Below are positions 1 to 11,192 of a stretch of DNA of 64,000 nucleotides, piece after piece. Position numbers and translations under genes: made by a program. The stretch's first letter is position 1. Every line of letters begins with the position of its first letter. The notes below the pieces were generated by a model that saw only the letters and a list, made by a program, of their open reading frames with translations, was not told the DNA's origin and searched no databases. This DNA comes from Portunus trituberculatus. Taxonomy: Eukaryota; Arthropoda; Malacostraca; Decapoda; Portunidae. The stretch lies in NCBI RefSeq assembly GCF_017591435.1, contig NC_059283.1:2428685-2492684 (forward strand), written 5' to 3'.

Positions 1-812
1 CTGACGCGCCGGACTCTCGTGTGTGAATAGCTGGCTGTTGTGGATTAAATTTAGGCCCGGACTTTAAGAAGATTATTCAGGAGGGGACCGCGGGAAGGAC
101 ACACTGAGCCCCCGCGGCACAACAGAGTCCTCAAACACACCTTGACACATAGCGACACTCTACGCCACTGTGTGAAAGGCAGTGAGAGGGAGGGGAAAAA
201 AAGTGTGAAAGGAAATATGTATAAAGAGAAATCGTGCGGTGGGAGTAGTCGTGAAGTGAACGAGACGTGTTGTGGGGTTTTATATTTCATTCACCGTTTT
301 TTTTTATTTTTCATTTTTTTTCTTTTTTTTTTCTAGTGCAGGGTCCAGACGGGTCAGGTATGGGTTACCTGGCGTGTATACCTTGTTGTTATCTTGCGTC
401 ATTTTTGTCTGCGGTTCAAGTTTTCGTCTCCTTGAAGCTTCAGAAATGTGATACTCTCCTCCTTTTCTTACAATGCGCTGCGCTCTTACCTAACTTGCGC
501 TGCGCTTCCAACTTACTACTAACGTTCCTACAAAGCGCACTTTTCCACTTTGTTTTATCACTAGTTTTTGTTGTTCGCAAGTGCAAGTGTTTAATCTGCA
601 CTCTTGTATAATTTTCTTTCATTTAGGTCTTACAAGGTGTTCGGTTCAGTTTTTGCCTTTACAAAATATTAACTTTTTTATTTATTTAAGATTTATATTG
701 TATTGAATCTGCGCTGCGTTTTTAACATAATACTTTAATTTCTATGTTTGTAATATTTTTTTTTCGAGTCTGCATAGCTCTTTAACACAATAGTTTCTTT
801 CTTAGGGATTCA
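1..812. other. Unique non-coding DNA
   Basis: No credible gene is visible. The first 300 bases are mixed composition, then the plus strand becomes T-rich (long T runs near 297-335 and 750-765). The short motif TGCGCTGCGCT recurs near 473 and 497, and a similar TGCGCTGCG lies near 711. The segments starting near 705 and 766 share a weak 'GARTCTGC...TTTAACA' pattern about 60 bases apart, which may be a decayed duplication. Nothing here resembles a known family. Confidence 0.6.
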
Positions 813-1025
813 TTAGCCTCTTGACCACCATGACGCGTTTCCATATTCATTCTGCTTACTATTTGGTGATTTTACACAGCTTCAGAAACATATGTGGAGA
901 TTGAAATAGTGAAGAGTGTGGTCATTAATCTTCTGACCTCCATAGACCCTTCTTAATGTCAATAAAATGATTTAATCGAACACAAATCTCAAGGTAAAAA
1001 TGCGTTCCAGTATTGAAGGGGTTAA
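813..1025 (+). mobile_element. MITE copy A (TTAA-ended, piggyBac-like by inference)
   Basis: A 213-bp copy of a dispersed element also present near 10.98, 46.87 and 52.36 kb. The left end reads TTAG then CCTCTTGACCACCATGACGC; the right end reads AGTATTGAAGGGGTTAA. In better preserved copies the two ends are imperfect inverted repeats of about 28 bases. The interior carries the family core ATTAATCTTCTGACCTCCAT near 924-943. There is no open frame, so it is non-autonomous. Assignment to the piggyBac superfamily rests only on TTAA ends followed by CCC and on the inverted repeats. The left TTAA is mutated, so this is an old insertion. Confidence 0.75.
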
Positions 1026-2038
1026 TAAGGTCAGCTTCCACACTTAGGTCATCACTAGTTGGTCAGAAAAGTCAATCTAGATACAATGGAATGAGTAATA
1101 CATATGACTTAACTCCAATTAAAAAAAATGTCATACTTCATAAAATCCTTTATTAACACCTAATAAAACTAACGTTCCTGGTACTTAAGAAAATAGACAA
1201 ACGTGTCATGAAACATACACATCAATTTCAGATTTATTAAGGTGCGCACTGCTCCGGGACTGCGCCGCGCTCTTAATTCCCACTTCATAACCAGCGTGGG
1301 CGTAAGAAAGCTAACTAATCATGGCATGTATAAGATTTCTCATTTCGCGGCTGCAGCTCCACATCGCCCAGGGTTGTATCTCTCCCCTAAACAGTATTTA
1401 CTGATATTCCAGAGCAGGTTTTCAGGCATTACACCATAAATACCACGCAATATCATAATACTTTGCTTCCAGATTGCTTGGGAAAAAAGTTGCTTCTACT
1501 CCCTGTGCCCCTCCCCCCTCCGTCCATCAGCTGCATGTTCTTGTTATCTCATTTCGCTCTTTTATCTTCGTTTTTCATCTCCCTTCGCTTTTCGTTCAGT
1601 GTGTATACTTGTGCCTCCCTCAGCCTTTCCATCTTCCCCTCCCTGATCCTCCGTCCCCCATAACTCGGCCACTACCTCCCCTAAGACCTAATTTCCTTCT
1701 CTCATCACCTCTCGGTCTGATCCCTCCGCCAGCCATAGCAATACAAGGGCGCCTTTCTCTGCTGTAATCTGGGAGTAGCAAAGTGTTATCCCACCTTCCT
1801 CATAACTTACTCCTCCGCCAGACTCCACCTCGCTCAATCCTCTCCCTTGTGGCGCCCTCACAGTAGGAAATAAGGAGATTAGTTCCTCATATCTGAGCTC
1901 TCCACGGGGTAAGCATTATTAAACATCCACTACGAATTCCTCATCCAGGTTCTCGCCGCGAATTTCGGAGAGTATACTACGAACGGGAAAGGTTTTATTA
2001 TTTTCCGCCGCGGGAGGTGGTTTGGGTTTCGGCGAGAA
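1026..2038. other. Unique non-coding DNA with a pyrimidine-rich stretch
   Basis: AT-rich to about 1240, then mixed. The plus strand is pyrimidine-rich from about 1490 to 1740; two overlapping short open frames there have biased Ser/Leu/Pro/Phe composition and look spurious. No recognisable gene, RNA or element. Confidence 0.55.
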
Positions 2039-2337
2039 GGGATGAACCAAAGGCCGCCTCCTTCTAGACTATGTTAGAACTTGATTCATTACGTGGCGAG
2101 GTGCTGGTGCCTCTGCTGTGTTGACTTGGATGAACAGAAAGGAGAGGGAGGGTGGCAGCAGGGAGAAAGAGGGAGAGAGAGAGAGGGTGATAGACATAGG
2201 GGTTAAAAAGTAGCAAGGGATGAACGGAACGCCACCTCCATCTAAACTGTGTTAGAACTTGATTCATCACGTGGCGAGGTGCTGGTGCCTCTGCTGTGTT
2301 GACTTGGATAAACAGAAAGGAGAGGGAGGGTGGCAGC

Positions 2338-2376
<39 letters not shown>

Positions 2377-2648
2377 TAGAGAGTGCTATAGTGAAGGATT
2401 AAAAAGTAGCAAGGGATGAACGGAACGCCGCCTCCTTCCAGAATGAGAGTTTGATCTTCATTATGTGGTGGTTATGTGATGGTGAGTACTCGTATCCGTG
2501 TTATGTTGACTTGAATAAACAGGCCACTCTAGGGAAAGGATGGAGTGTGGGTTTATAAAGTAGGATGAACCGAACCACTCCTTATGAATCACGAGTCAGA
2601 ACTTCATTATGGGTAGCTTGTACTAAGTTGTGCTGAATAAATAGACAC

Positions 2649-2707
<59 letters not shown>

Positions 2708-3150
2708 AGGAAGAACTGACGAAATGCAGCCTCCTTCTTTTAGACCATCTGTTGAAACTTGATTCATTTAGAAAACTAGAGATTTCTGCATGTGTTCACT
2801 TCAAGAGCCTAACGGGAAATGAAGATCCAAACATTCAGGAAGTAAGGAAGGATATTTAACCTCCTTTAAATCATAAGCGAAGACGATATTCATTAATTAA
2901 GTGTTACTGAGTCGTGTCCGTGTTGACGTAGAGAAATAGACACCAGCGTTTTTTTGTAAGAGAGGGATAGAGAGAGAGTGAGTGAAGGATCCAAGATATA
3001 GAAAGAAACTGAACCTTCTTACAGATCACACACAAAAACTTGATATCCATTAATTAAGCGCTACTGACTCGTGTTCGTTGCCTTGAAGAAACAGAACCCA
3101 CGGCTCTTACAGGGAGGGAGAGTGAGTGAGAGAGTAAGGGATCCAAGAGG
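2039..3150. repeat. Diverged tandem array, seven units of about 145-195 bp, each with a GA-rich tail
   Basis: Units begin near 2039, 2217, 2413, 2563, 2709, 2848 and 2996. Each opens with a variant of GGATGAACSRAACGCCGCCT, then carries AACTTGATTCATTA, then TGTTGACTTGGATRAACAGA, and ends in a GA-rich tract and a GTAAGG or TAGCAAGGG joint. Units 1 and 2 are nearly identical; units 3 to 7 diverge progressively. GA tract length varies: about 13 bases in unit 1, 28 in unit 2, 55 in unit 4, and short and impure in units 6 and 7. Open frames across it are not conserved between units, so it is not coding. Confidence 0.85.
2651..2705. repeat. (GA)27 microsatellite inside tandem unit 4
   Basis: A pure GA run of 55 bases. 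It occupies the position of the short GA tract of the neighbouring units, so it appears to be an expanded allele of a tract inherited with the tandem unit. Confidence 0.95.
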
Positions 3151-3630
3151 GGAGAGAGCGAGGGTAAGGCTTGGCGCCCCTCCTCTGAGCGCTCTCATAT
3201 TGGCAGCAGCATTCACTGTTGGGGTCCGAGCGTCCACCACAGCCCGCCAGCCCGTGCTCAATATCACTCCTCTCCCTCCATCCCTGTCCCCTCTCACCCT
3301 CTCCCTCTCCCAAGCCTACGCCTCACACAATGCCTCTTTTATTGGACAAGAGCGGGAACCTTATTTACAATAGTTCAATTTCTGTTTTATAGGTCATTTC
3401 GGAAGGGTAGCTATGGTATTAATGATAGGGCCGACACGGGTCAATATTTGCGCCCCGTGTGTCTCCCTGGAAGAGTCTCCCGCAAGGACCTCGAGGCTCC
3501 TCCCGGGCGGCGGCGTGGGCAGGGCGAAGGAGGCCCGTTGAGGAAATTGTTTATATTATTGGTAAGCGCTTCAATATCCTGCGTCCCTCTTATTTTCTTC
3601 TTATTTTCCTCTCGACGACACACCGCCAAG

Positions 3631-3632
<2 letters not shown>
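3151..3632. other. Unique GC-rich DNA
   Basis: Mixed, fairly GC-rich sequence between the tandem array and the CT arrays. Overlapping short open frames occur on both strands with no recognisable motif. No gene called. Confidence 0.5.
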
Positions 3633-3683
<51 letters not shown>

Positions 3684-3748
3684 ACACGTATTGTTTACTT
3701 GTTACAGGATAATTATTGACTTTATTTTTTATTACACAGGACTGATTG

Positions 3749-3832
<84 letters not shown>
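3633..3832. repeat. Two (CT)n microsatellites
   Basis: A CT run of about 48 bases (3633-3680) and a TC run of 82 bases (3751-3832) are separated by 70 bases of AT-rich unique sequence. Both are essentially pure. The 135-codon frame reading through them is a repeat artefact. Confidence 0.97.
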
Positions 3833-3834
<2 letters not shown>

Positions 3835-4236
3835 CTAAATAACAAAAGAAAATGAGAAATGACTGCTGTTGCTATCTAGAAAGTCTGACAGAATCTTTTT
3901 GGACGCTTTGATAAACAAACATCAATTACCGAAAAAACTCCTGAAGGCGCAGACCCTTTGGCATTCAGTAAAGGCTAAGTAAGGCCCCTATTAAACAACC
4001 CCCCCTAGTGAACAAAAGCGTAGAAAATCCCAGTACTCTATTGAGAAAACATAATTATTCCTTGATTGTGAGTAAATGGGAAAAAAGGGAAGGTTTCTTG
4101 ATAATTTGCTGCTAAACTTGTCTTTCAACTTGTCTTTCAGGTAAAAACCAAATCGAATTTTGAAAGTTTACCGTAAAATTCGTATTAAGACTTACCTTTT
4201 TTCGTCTGTTGAAAATATTGTGAAGGTAGAACTAAC

Positions 4237-4238
<2 letters not shown>
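3833..4238. other. Unique AT-rich DNA
   Basis: Holds no recognisable feature. A small direct repeat, CTTGTCTTTCA, occurs twice in succession near 4118-4140. Confidence 0.55.
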
Positions 4239-4272
<34 letters not shown>

Positions 4273-4415
4273 TGTGTGTAGGCGTCATTCTTGGGGAAGG
4301 AGAAAGTTCCCAGCGGTTCTACTACAACGCACATACATAAATAAGCTTGTGTACATGATTGTGAGGCACCGAGGCGTGTCACGGATCTTACTGTGAACGT
4401 GTGTGTATGTGTGTC

Positions 4416-4473
<58 letters not shown>
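4239..4473. repeat. Two (GT)n microsatellites
   Basis: GT runs at 4239-4279 (one TCTG interruption) and 4399-4473 (interrupted by TATG and TCTGTCT near its start). About 120 bases of unique sequence lie between them. Confidence 0.96.
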
Positions 4474-4479
<6 letters not shown>

Positions 4480-5016
4480 GGTGGGTGTTCGTATGCAAAT
4501 GTAAGTATAATAAGCTTAATGTTTGCTTTGCGATGGTCATTTTTCTATAATTAGTGAGAGGAGGAGTAGTGAGCAGCGCATGATACTCGTGCTGAACGCA
4601 ATGAAGTGTGACGAGGAGAGAGAATTAGAGAGAAAGAAAAAGAAAACAAAAAGTACCGTCGGTTATCAAGGAAAGGAACGTAATATTTAGAAACGGTCAA
4701 GTAGTTCACAAAGCAACGTTCAAATCATCACAATACCTTCTTTTTTTTTTTACTTTTTTTCTTTCTTTAACACACAATATATTTTTTTCATCTACTCAGA
4801 CACTATTTACTACTACATAATTCTCCACTTTATAGATTCAACTTCTTTGTCATGCTTTGATCTTCTAAAAATATATATTACAAAGTTGAACTGATTCCCT
4901 TGACATTAGGTTGCTGTGCCTCATTTACATTATTTGCTTTTTAATTTATCATCTCGTTCTTTTGTTTTTACTATTCACAAAGAAAGATAAATGTAAGCAG
5001 GAAGACGAGCTGTTGC
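4474..5016. other. Unique AT-rich DNA
   Basis: Low-GC sequence with T runs near 4741-4760. No gene, RNA or repeat family recognised. Confidence 0.55.
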
Positions 5017-5057
<41 letters not shown>

Positions 5058-5102
5058 GAGGAGGAGGAGGAGGAGGAGGAGGAGGAGGAGGAGGAGGAGG
5101 AG
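5017..5102. repeat. (AGT)n-(AGG)n compound trinucleotide array
   Basis: About 13 AGT units pass directly into about 15 GGA units, with a single-base transition between the motifs (AGT to AGG) at about 5056. Confidence 0.96.
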
Positions 5103-6060
5103 AAAAAAAGGTGTAATAGCAGTAGAACGTGGAGGAGGAAGAGGAATAAGAGGTGGCTGAGGAGTAGAAAAGTAGAAAGATCAGGAGTAGAAAGAGGAAA
5201 GAGTAGGGAGATAAGAGACGGAGGAGGTGGAGGAGTTAGACTCGGAAGAGGAAGAAGAGGAAGAGGAGGAGGAGGAGGAGGAGGAGGAGACGCAGTAGGA
5301 GAGAGCTAGAGAGAGAGAGAGAGAGAGGGAGGGAGGGAGCAAGGGGCAGAGAAGGTAATACACCCGCTTAATATTGCAAGTTTAATATCGTGGCGGTAGT
5401 GGACAGTGAGCTGGCTGTGGGGGGCTTTATTAAACTCAACACGGCCTGATGGACGCTACCCTAATATCAGCGAGCTGCACTACGATCAAGTCGAGAGCTA
5501 ATATTACATTCCTGAAACATCTCGTGGGTAGGTATGCAAGCCATTGCGATATATTAGCAGGAGACCTAAGGGCTTGCCGTAACCCGCCCCACAGAGAGAG
5601 AGACGGGGGAGGAGAGGGAAGGAGAGAAGGGAGGGTCGGAGAAAAGCAGCAGAAGGAGGAGGAGGGTGATGGCTCTCCTGTTCTCTGTTTCCTATGCAGT
5701 TCCTCCTTCTTTTATGCCTTTCTGTTGGGGGAAAGCTTTCCAGAAGTACAAGGGAAAGAGCGAAAGAGAAGACTGAGAAAGAGAGAGCGAGGGAGTGGGT
5801 GGAGGAGGGCGGGGAGGGAAAGAGGGAGGGAGGGAGCAGGAGAGGAAATGAGAAGCAAGTAAGGGCGGGAGGGATGTGGGGGTTGAAGTGGACCCAGGAG
5901 AAGGAGGAGGAGGAGAAGGAAAGGGGGCGAAGGAAAGGAGGGGAGGAGTAGGGAAGAGAAAGGCTGGGAGGGACATGAAGGAGGGTTGAGGGAAGTAGGA
6001 GGAGGAGGAGGAGGCGGAGGAGGAGGAGGAGGAGGAGCGGCTGCGGGTTAGGGATTGTTT
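5103..6060. repeat. Polypurine tract (GGA/GA-rich) with a short unique interval
   Basis: The plus strand is dominated by G and A at 5120-5340 and 5590-6045, including GGA runs at about 5262-5288 and 6000-6038 and a GA run at about 5307-5328. A more balanced segment lies at 5341-5590. Frames through it read as Arg/Glu/Gly-rich or Ser/Pro/Leu-rich peptides and are treated as non-coding. Confidence 0.85.
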
Positions 6061-6227
6061 ATTATTGGTATTTCACCACTTCATTAACACAGGACACTGA
6101 GTCTCCGAGGGGGCGAGGGAGGGGAGGGAGAGAGGAGGGAGAGAGGAGGGAGAGAAGGAGTGAGGAGGGAAGGGAATAGAGATGAAGAGGGGAGTAAAGA
6201 GGAGAAGAGGAGAAGAGGAGAGAGAGA

Positions 6228-6230
<3 letters not shown>

Positions 6231-6297
<67 letters not shown>

Positions 6298-6413
6298 AAT
6301 ATGTAATCGAAGACTCGGGAGAGACACTGATATGATTAGAAAATATAAAATAACATACTTATATTTCTGCTGTAGAGACGAGGAATATTTGACAGTAATG
6401 AATAAATAGACTG

Positions 6414-6471
<58 letters not shown>
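6231..6471. repeat. (AG)n and (GT)n microsatellites
   Basis: An AG run of about 63 bases (6231-6293) and a GT run of about 57 bases (6415-6471) flank 120 bases of AT-rich unique sequence. The 184-codon minus-strand frame crossing both arrays is an artefact. Confidence 0.97.
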
Positions 6472-6473
<2 letters not shown>

Positions 6474-7011
6474 GCTCGATACTCGGGTCATCTGGCATAT
6501 TAGTACCACAAACACGGGGAAACATGAAGCCTGTTTGTACACCGCCATGTTTGACGACAACATAATTAACTTCTAAATGGATAACAAATACTGAAACGCC
6601 AAAAGTAATCAGAGACATTCCATTCATGCATTCATTAATTGTATTTGTTCACCGTTTGAGCTTGAGTGACGCAGGGACGGGCACTATGTCGCTTAGGCCT
6701 AACTGCTATTTTTTATTTAGCCTTTTAATCTCTAAGGAATTTTTTTTATAGTAATTGCCTGCATTGTCTCCTCTCATTCCCTTTTTTCCTTTTTTCAGCA
6801 TATGGAGATGGTACTTTTATTAACCTTCTTACTTGTCTATTTTCCTCACTTTTCTTTTTTAGTTTACTTATATGGAAACATTTATTAATCTGTCAATGTT
6901 TTCTTGTCATTTTTTTTATGCCTTTCGTTTTCCTTGTTATCAATGTGCCATGGAATTTGATTGTCCCGTCGCTTTTAAATTAATATTTCAATCTCTTCCT
7001 TCTTCCTGGTA
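6472..7011. other. Unique T-rich DNA
   Basis: Mostly T-rich unique sequence. No feature could be supported. Confidence 0.5.
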
Positions 7012-7206
7012 ATCTTGCCTCAAAGACCCACCTACAGAAACCATCCTCGTGCAGGATTTTAATGGAGACTTCACGGTTCAGGCCTGTAATTAAAGAGATT
7101 TTATACCAGTAGTTTTATTTCCCCGTATTTTCTCTCTCTCTCGCCACTCATCTTGCCTCTCTACGGAAACCATCCTTGTGTAGGCTTTTAATTGCAACTT
7201 TGCGGC
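7012..7206. repeat. Diverged direct duplication, offset about 128 bp
   Basis: The segment 7012-7077 (CTTGCCTC, then GAAACCATCCTCGTGCAGG, TTTTAATGGAGACTTCACGG) recurs at 7149-7206 as CTTGCCTC, GAAACCATCCTTGTGTAGG, TTTTAATTGCAACTTTGCGG. The intervening bases include T-rich and TC-rich sequence. It looks like an old two-unit tandem duplication. Confidence 0.75.
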
Positions 7207-7766
7207 GGAGCTTGACGTGCAGTGCAGTTGCTATTCATCCACCCTTTCACCTCGCCTTTCCCTCTGCCTCAGCATCAGGGGCGGGAGACGAGGGCGGCGG
7301 GGAGGAGGCAGAGGCGGGCAGACCTTGCCAATACGCTCACTTAGTTAATTGGCTATTGAACAGAGAAGCATAGCAAATCCTTTCCTTAACAACCAATCAT
7401 ACGTCGAGTCTGATTGGATATTGAGTTCTGGTGATCATACGAGCACCAACCATCCCCACCGTCTCTGTATTGGGCTGATGTATTGGCTCCACCGGCTCAT
7501 TCTTGATCCACGAGATACCGCAGTCCCCCCTTGTACACTGACTAGTTCTGATTGGTGTGGTGATTGGGGGCCCGAGTTACGGTGAGTCTATGGCACGCCG
7601 AGAGCCGCTCATGGTGCCTCCTCGTGATAGGGTAGATGTTGGAGCAGGATTAGGGTGCACTATGAGACCGGTGTTTTTCAAGACTATACTCGTTACTCTG
7701 ATGTATTTTTCCATGTTTGTATTGTTCTTTTGTGCTCAGTCGCTATCTACTATCCCCGTCCCTTCC

Positions 7767-7794
7767 TCACACACACACACACACACACACACAC
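7767..7794. repeat. (CA)14 microsatellite
   Basis: Short pure CA run inside the CCAAT-rich region. Confidence 0.95.
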
Positions 7795-7956
7795 GGTAAT
7801 TGCCTCATGGTGAGAATGAAATATCACTGGATGTTGTCGGCGCGTCACAAAAGTCATTCAGATTGATTGGTTGCTGAGCTTTTAAGTCAGTTAGCCCCGC
7901 CCTCACTGCATCTGTTAGATGTATACAGACGCTGCCTATTGGTCGTCGTCACCTAC

Positions 7957-7957
<1 letters not shown>

Positions 7958-8019
<62 letters not shown>
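7958..8019. repeat. (TC)31 microsatellite
   Basis: Pure CT run of about 62 bases, ending in TCG before unique AT-rich sequence. Confidence 0.97.
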
Positions 8020-8020
<1 letters not shown>

Positions 8021-8043
8021 AATGAACGAAGGCTGGATCCAAT

Positions 8044-8400
8044 AAGAGAATATTTTGCCTTCCTGGTCAAAATAAAATAGAATAAATGTTTTGATAATTG
8101 TAGGTCACACAGTTTGTAGACAAATGTCAAATAAACCACGTGTGCAACTCGATTAAACTTGAGTGTAGAACAAACTATGTCAATATAATAAAACAATTAT
8201 ACGCATTTTTGTACAGCTACAATAAATATAAATTAATCACAGCGTAAGCCCGTACTACAGGCGCCAAGCCCTCGCAGCTTTTAATTATATCAAACTTATT
8301 ATATACGAAAATTAATTACCAATCACGAATTGTTATGTGCTTTTTTTCAATCTAAAACAGCTTCACAATGACCAGCTCATATAAAATTAACAGCATTAAT
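8044..8400. other. Unique AT-rich DNA
   Basis: Low-GC DNA between the CT array and the GC-rich segment. It contains several TAATTA-type cores (for example near 8232 and 8284), which homeodomain proteins can bind, but such cores are expected in AT-rich DNA. Confidence 0.5.
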
Positions 8401-8430
8401 CACAAAGGCCTCTCCAGAAGCCAGCAGGCC

Positions 8431-8699
8431 AGCCCCGCCCCGCCCTGCCCCGCTCCGCCCTGCCCCAAGGTCGACACTCCCGCCTGAGCCACGGGAAAGT
8501 CAACCCAAGGCCCCGCCCGCGCCGAGGACCGTCTTGTCGCCGCGCACATAATCTGGCCCGACATGTTTCTAGCGCGAACAATACTCGACTTAATCAAAAG
8601 CCGTATGAGTTTCGTCAGTCCGGTCGACCTCGATAATTAGACCGGTGGAGTTCCCGGTAGGCGGCGGGCTGTAAGGGCGGGGCTGGGGGGCGGGGGCGG
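8431..8699. promoter_or_regulatory. GC-rich island with facing GC boxes
   Basis: CCGCCC motifs occur near 8435, 8440, 8455 and 8513 on the plus strand, and GGGCGG or GGGCGGG near 8675, 8687 and 8694, giving two groups in opposite orientation about 160 bases apart. GC boxes are Sp/KLF-type sites. The segment between is CpG-rich compared with its AT-rich neighbours. No transcript start or exon could be assigned, so a promoter role is inference. Confidence 0.4.
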
Positions 8700-8720
8700 T
8701 GTACCCGACCCCTGCCACAC

Positions 8721-10271
8721 GCCCCAGGGTATCGTAGCCCCGTGTGGTCTCAAAGCTTGGAAGTAGAGGTCGAGGTAACGTTGGGTGATGTTATTGAATT
8801 TTATATAACATTAATCTACCTCCCTTCTCTTGAGGGCATTACACTCGCGGGTGTTATTTACTGTGCAAAGATTAATTAAGATAAAGATCTGCCCTTCAAT
8901 TACCTAATGTTTGCCGGGCTGCGCTACAAAAACCTAATCCGGCTGGCTGCAGGAGGCACGGCCGCCCACCGACAATGCGGGGGAATGAGGAAAACCGAAA
9001 AAAAAAAAAAAACCGTGAGGGAAAACAGGAGTGCTGCCGTTGTTGTCGGTACCTTTTTTGTGACAGGAAGGAAACAAAACAATACGTAGGGATCAGGTTA
9101 CCCTTTCATGGCTGACTTGATGAGACTTTTGTGGTGGGAAATCCTATCCACAACACTCTGACCTCGCCCTGAGCCGCCGCTGCCTGCGCGCCGCCTGACG
9201 GAGGTGGAAAGAGCAGACTCACGCGCCTCAGAATCCCCTCCGAGGAATATCCTGGGGGAGGCGCGTCAGGTAACCCCATATTAGCAGGTAGGAGAACCAT
9301 TACTCACAGGTAGCGCAGGCAACACCCAAGTCCACTTTTGTCCTCCCTCTGCTCTCCCTCTCTCCCTCTTCCAGTGTTCCGCCAGCCGGCCAGCACGCTT
9401 ACCTGTGTGGGAATGGAGAAACGTGAGCCATAATGAAAACAAAGATTAAAGGGATATTTCTGAGCCGTATCCCAGCAGCTGTCACGCCACTCCCGGACCC
9501 TGGATATTACGTTCGTCAGACACACACACACACTACTAAATTCTCGCTCTATTACATGGCGAAGGTGGTGGCAGCGGTGCACGAGTTCCGCCCAGCCAGC
9601 CAGGTGGGCGGCAGGTGCACAGGGACAGACAGGTGGCCACAGGTAAATTTTATGTGAGAGTCGCAGGTGCTAGCTCTGTATCGATGTATGTGTGAATGTC
9701 AGTGATGTATGTGTGTATACGCGCGTGTGCGTGTGTGTATACTTTATGTGAGAGTAACAAGGTGAAGGTGTGTCGATGTATGTGTACGTGTCCGTGTATG
9801 TGAGTGTACGGCCTCAGCTTCACACATGATACACGCACAATATACACATCAACACCGCACCGAAAGATTACCTTCTCTATATAAGCTAAGACGTGGAGCT
9901 CGTACACGTACCTCAGACATGAAACTCTGCACGTATTTGTACCTTTATCTTAATTGAAGCACCTTAACCAACGCGCCTAATGTACGAAGGGAGAGGAGGG
10001 AGAAGAAAAAAAGACTCAGAACTCCAGCATATCACAATTGATAGCGAATTTATGGGGTAATAAACTGGACTAACAACCTGAAACATTGTCCTTAATATTG
10101 GGAGAGGCTGCGGCTGTGGATTAGGAGAGTGTGAGGGTGTGAGAGGTGGGAGTGAAGGATGAGGGACTAGGAGGAGTGGGTGAGAGTGGATGAGAAAGGA
10201 GTGGCAAGGTGAGGGTTGGAAGGATGTAAAGGTAAAGTGGATGTGAGGATGTGGATGTCAGTGTGTAGATA

Positions 10272-10274
<3 letters not shown>
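8721..10274. other. Unique non-coding DNA
   Basis: Mixed composition. A 13-base A run lies at about 8999-9013, a short CA run at about 9520-9533, and TGTATGTG/CGTGTG-rich low-complexity sequence at about 9680-9800. The segment 10110-10270 is G-rich with frequent GAGTGGATGA-like steps. No gene recognised. Confidence 0.5.
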
Positions 10275-10361
<87 letters not shown>

Positions 10362-10434
10362 GGAAATTGCATGTTTTGGTGGGTGAGGAAAACAAGAGGC
10401 TAGTGTTTTATGAGAGTTCCCACGGTGTTGAGCG

Positions 10435-10494
<60 letters not shown>

Positions 10495-10591
10495 ACATAC
10501 ACACCTGTAACGCCACCCCTCAGGTATGCATTTCTTTCGATTTTAGAGACGAAATTTGTAGGTTTCATGAGCCGATCTTTGTTCCCACTTC

Positions 10592-10665
<74 letters not shown>
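10275..10665. repeat. AG, CA and AG microsatellite cluster
   Basis: (AG)n of 84 bases at 10275-10358, CA run of about 67 bases at 10437-10503 (ATA interruptions at its 3' end), and (AG)n of 70 bases at 10596-10665. Unique spacers of about 80-90 bases separate them. Confidence 0.97.
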
Positions 10666-10669
<4 letters not shown>

Positions 10670-10978
10670 GAAAGAGCAAAAAAAAGCACCCTCATATTTC
10701 ACCGCTCCTCTCTCTCCCACAACAATGGTCGGCCACCCAGGGCGTTTGATACGATCTGTAATCAAGGTTAGATATTTTCACCGTTTTATGTTACCTTGCC
10801 CGCCAAACAGAAGCGCCTCCCGTCTCTCAGGTTACAGGTAAGACTTAAGTAGACTCCTCTCTCCTGTGGTCCTACGCATCTTTAATCAATTCACGGCGCT
10901 GCGCATTTACGATTTTGTGACTTTCTATTTTTTTTTTTTTTCTCTTTATGTATAAGTTATTTTGGTTATTTCATTTTA

Positions 10979-11192
10979 TTAATCCCTTCAGTACCATGAC
11001 GCGTTTCCATATTTATTCTGCTTAATATCTGGGGATTTTTATACAGCTTCAGAAACTCATGTTGGGGATTAAAATAGTGAAGACTGTGGAGATTAATCTT
11101 CTGACACCCATAGACCCTTCCTAATGTCAGTAAAATAGTATAGTCACTCACAAATCTCAAGGTAAAAATGTATCTCAGTATTGAAAGGGTAA
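10979..11192 (+). mobile_element. MITE copy B
   Basis: A 214-bp copy of the element at 813-1025. The left end is TTAATCCCTTCAGTACCATG with an intact TTAA; the right end is CAGTATTGAAAGGGTAA, where TTAA has become GTAA. The interior is collinear with copy A (TTTCCATATTTATTCTGCTT, then ATAGACCCTTCCTAATGTCA). No open frame is conserved. Confidence 0.8.

Larger units (their letters stand above)
7328..8043. promoter_or_regulatory. Cluster of CCAAT/ATTGG pentamers
   Basis: Eleven CCAAT-box pentamers are seen on the two strands: CCAAT at 7328, 7393 and 8039, and ATTGG at 7348, 7413, 7469, 7482, 7551, 7563, 7866 and 7938. Eight lie within 240 bases, where chance would give about one or none. NF-Y binds CCAAT in animal promoters. 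A facing group of GC boxes follows at 8431-8699. No start site or coding exon was identified, and the clustering could also come from an old tandem duplication (TCTGATTGG occurs at 7409, and TTCTGATTGG at 7546). Confidence 0.4.

Noticed and set aside
1242..1439. 65-codon frame in unique DNA
   Set aside because: Short, without homology that I recognise or a coding signature; it could be chance.
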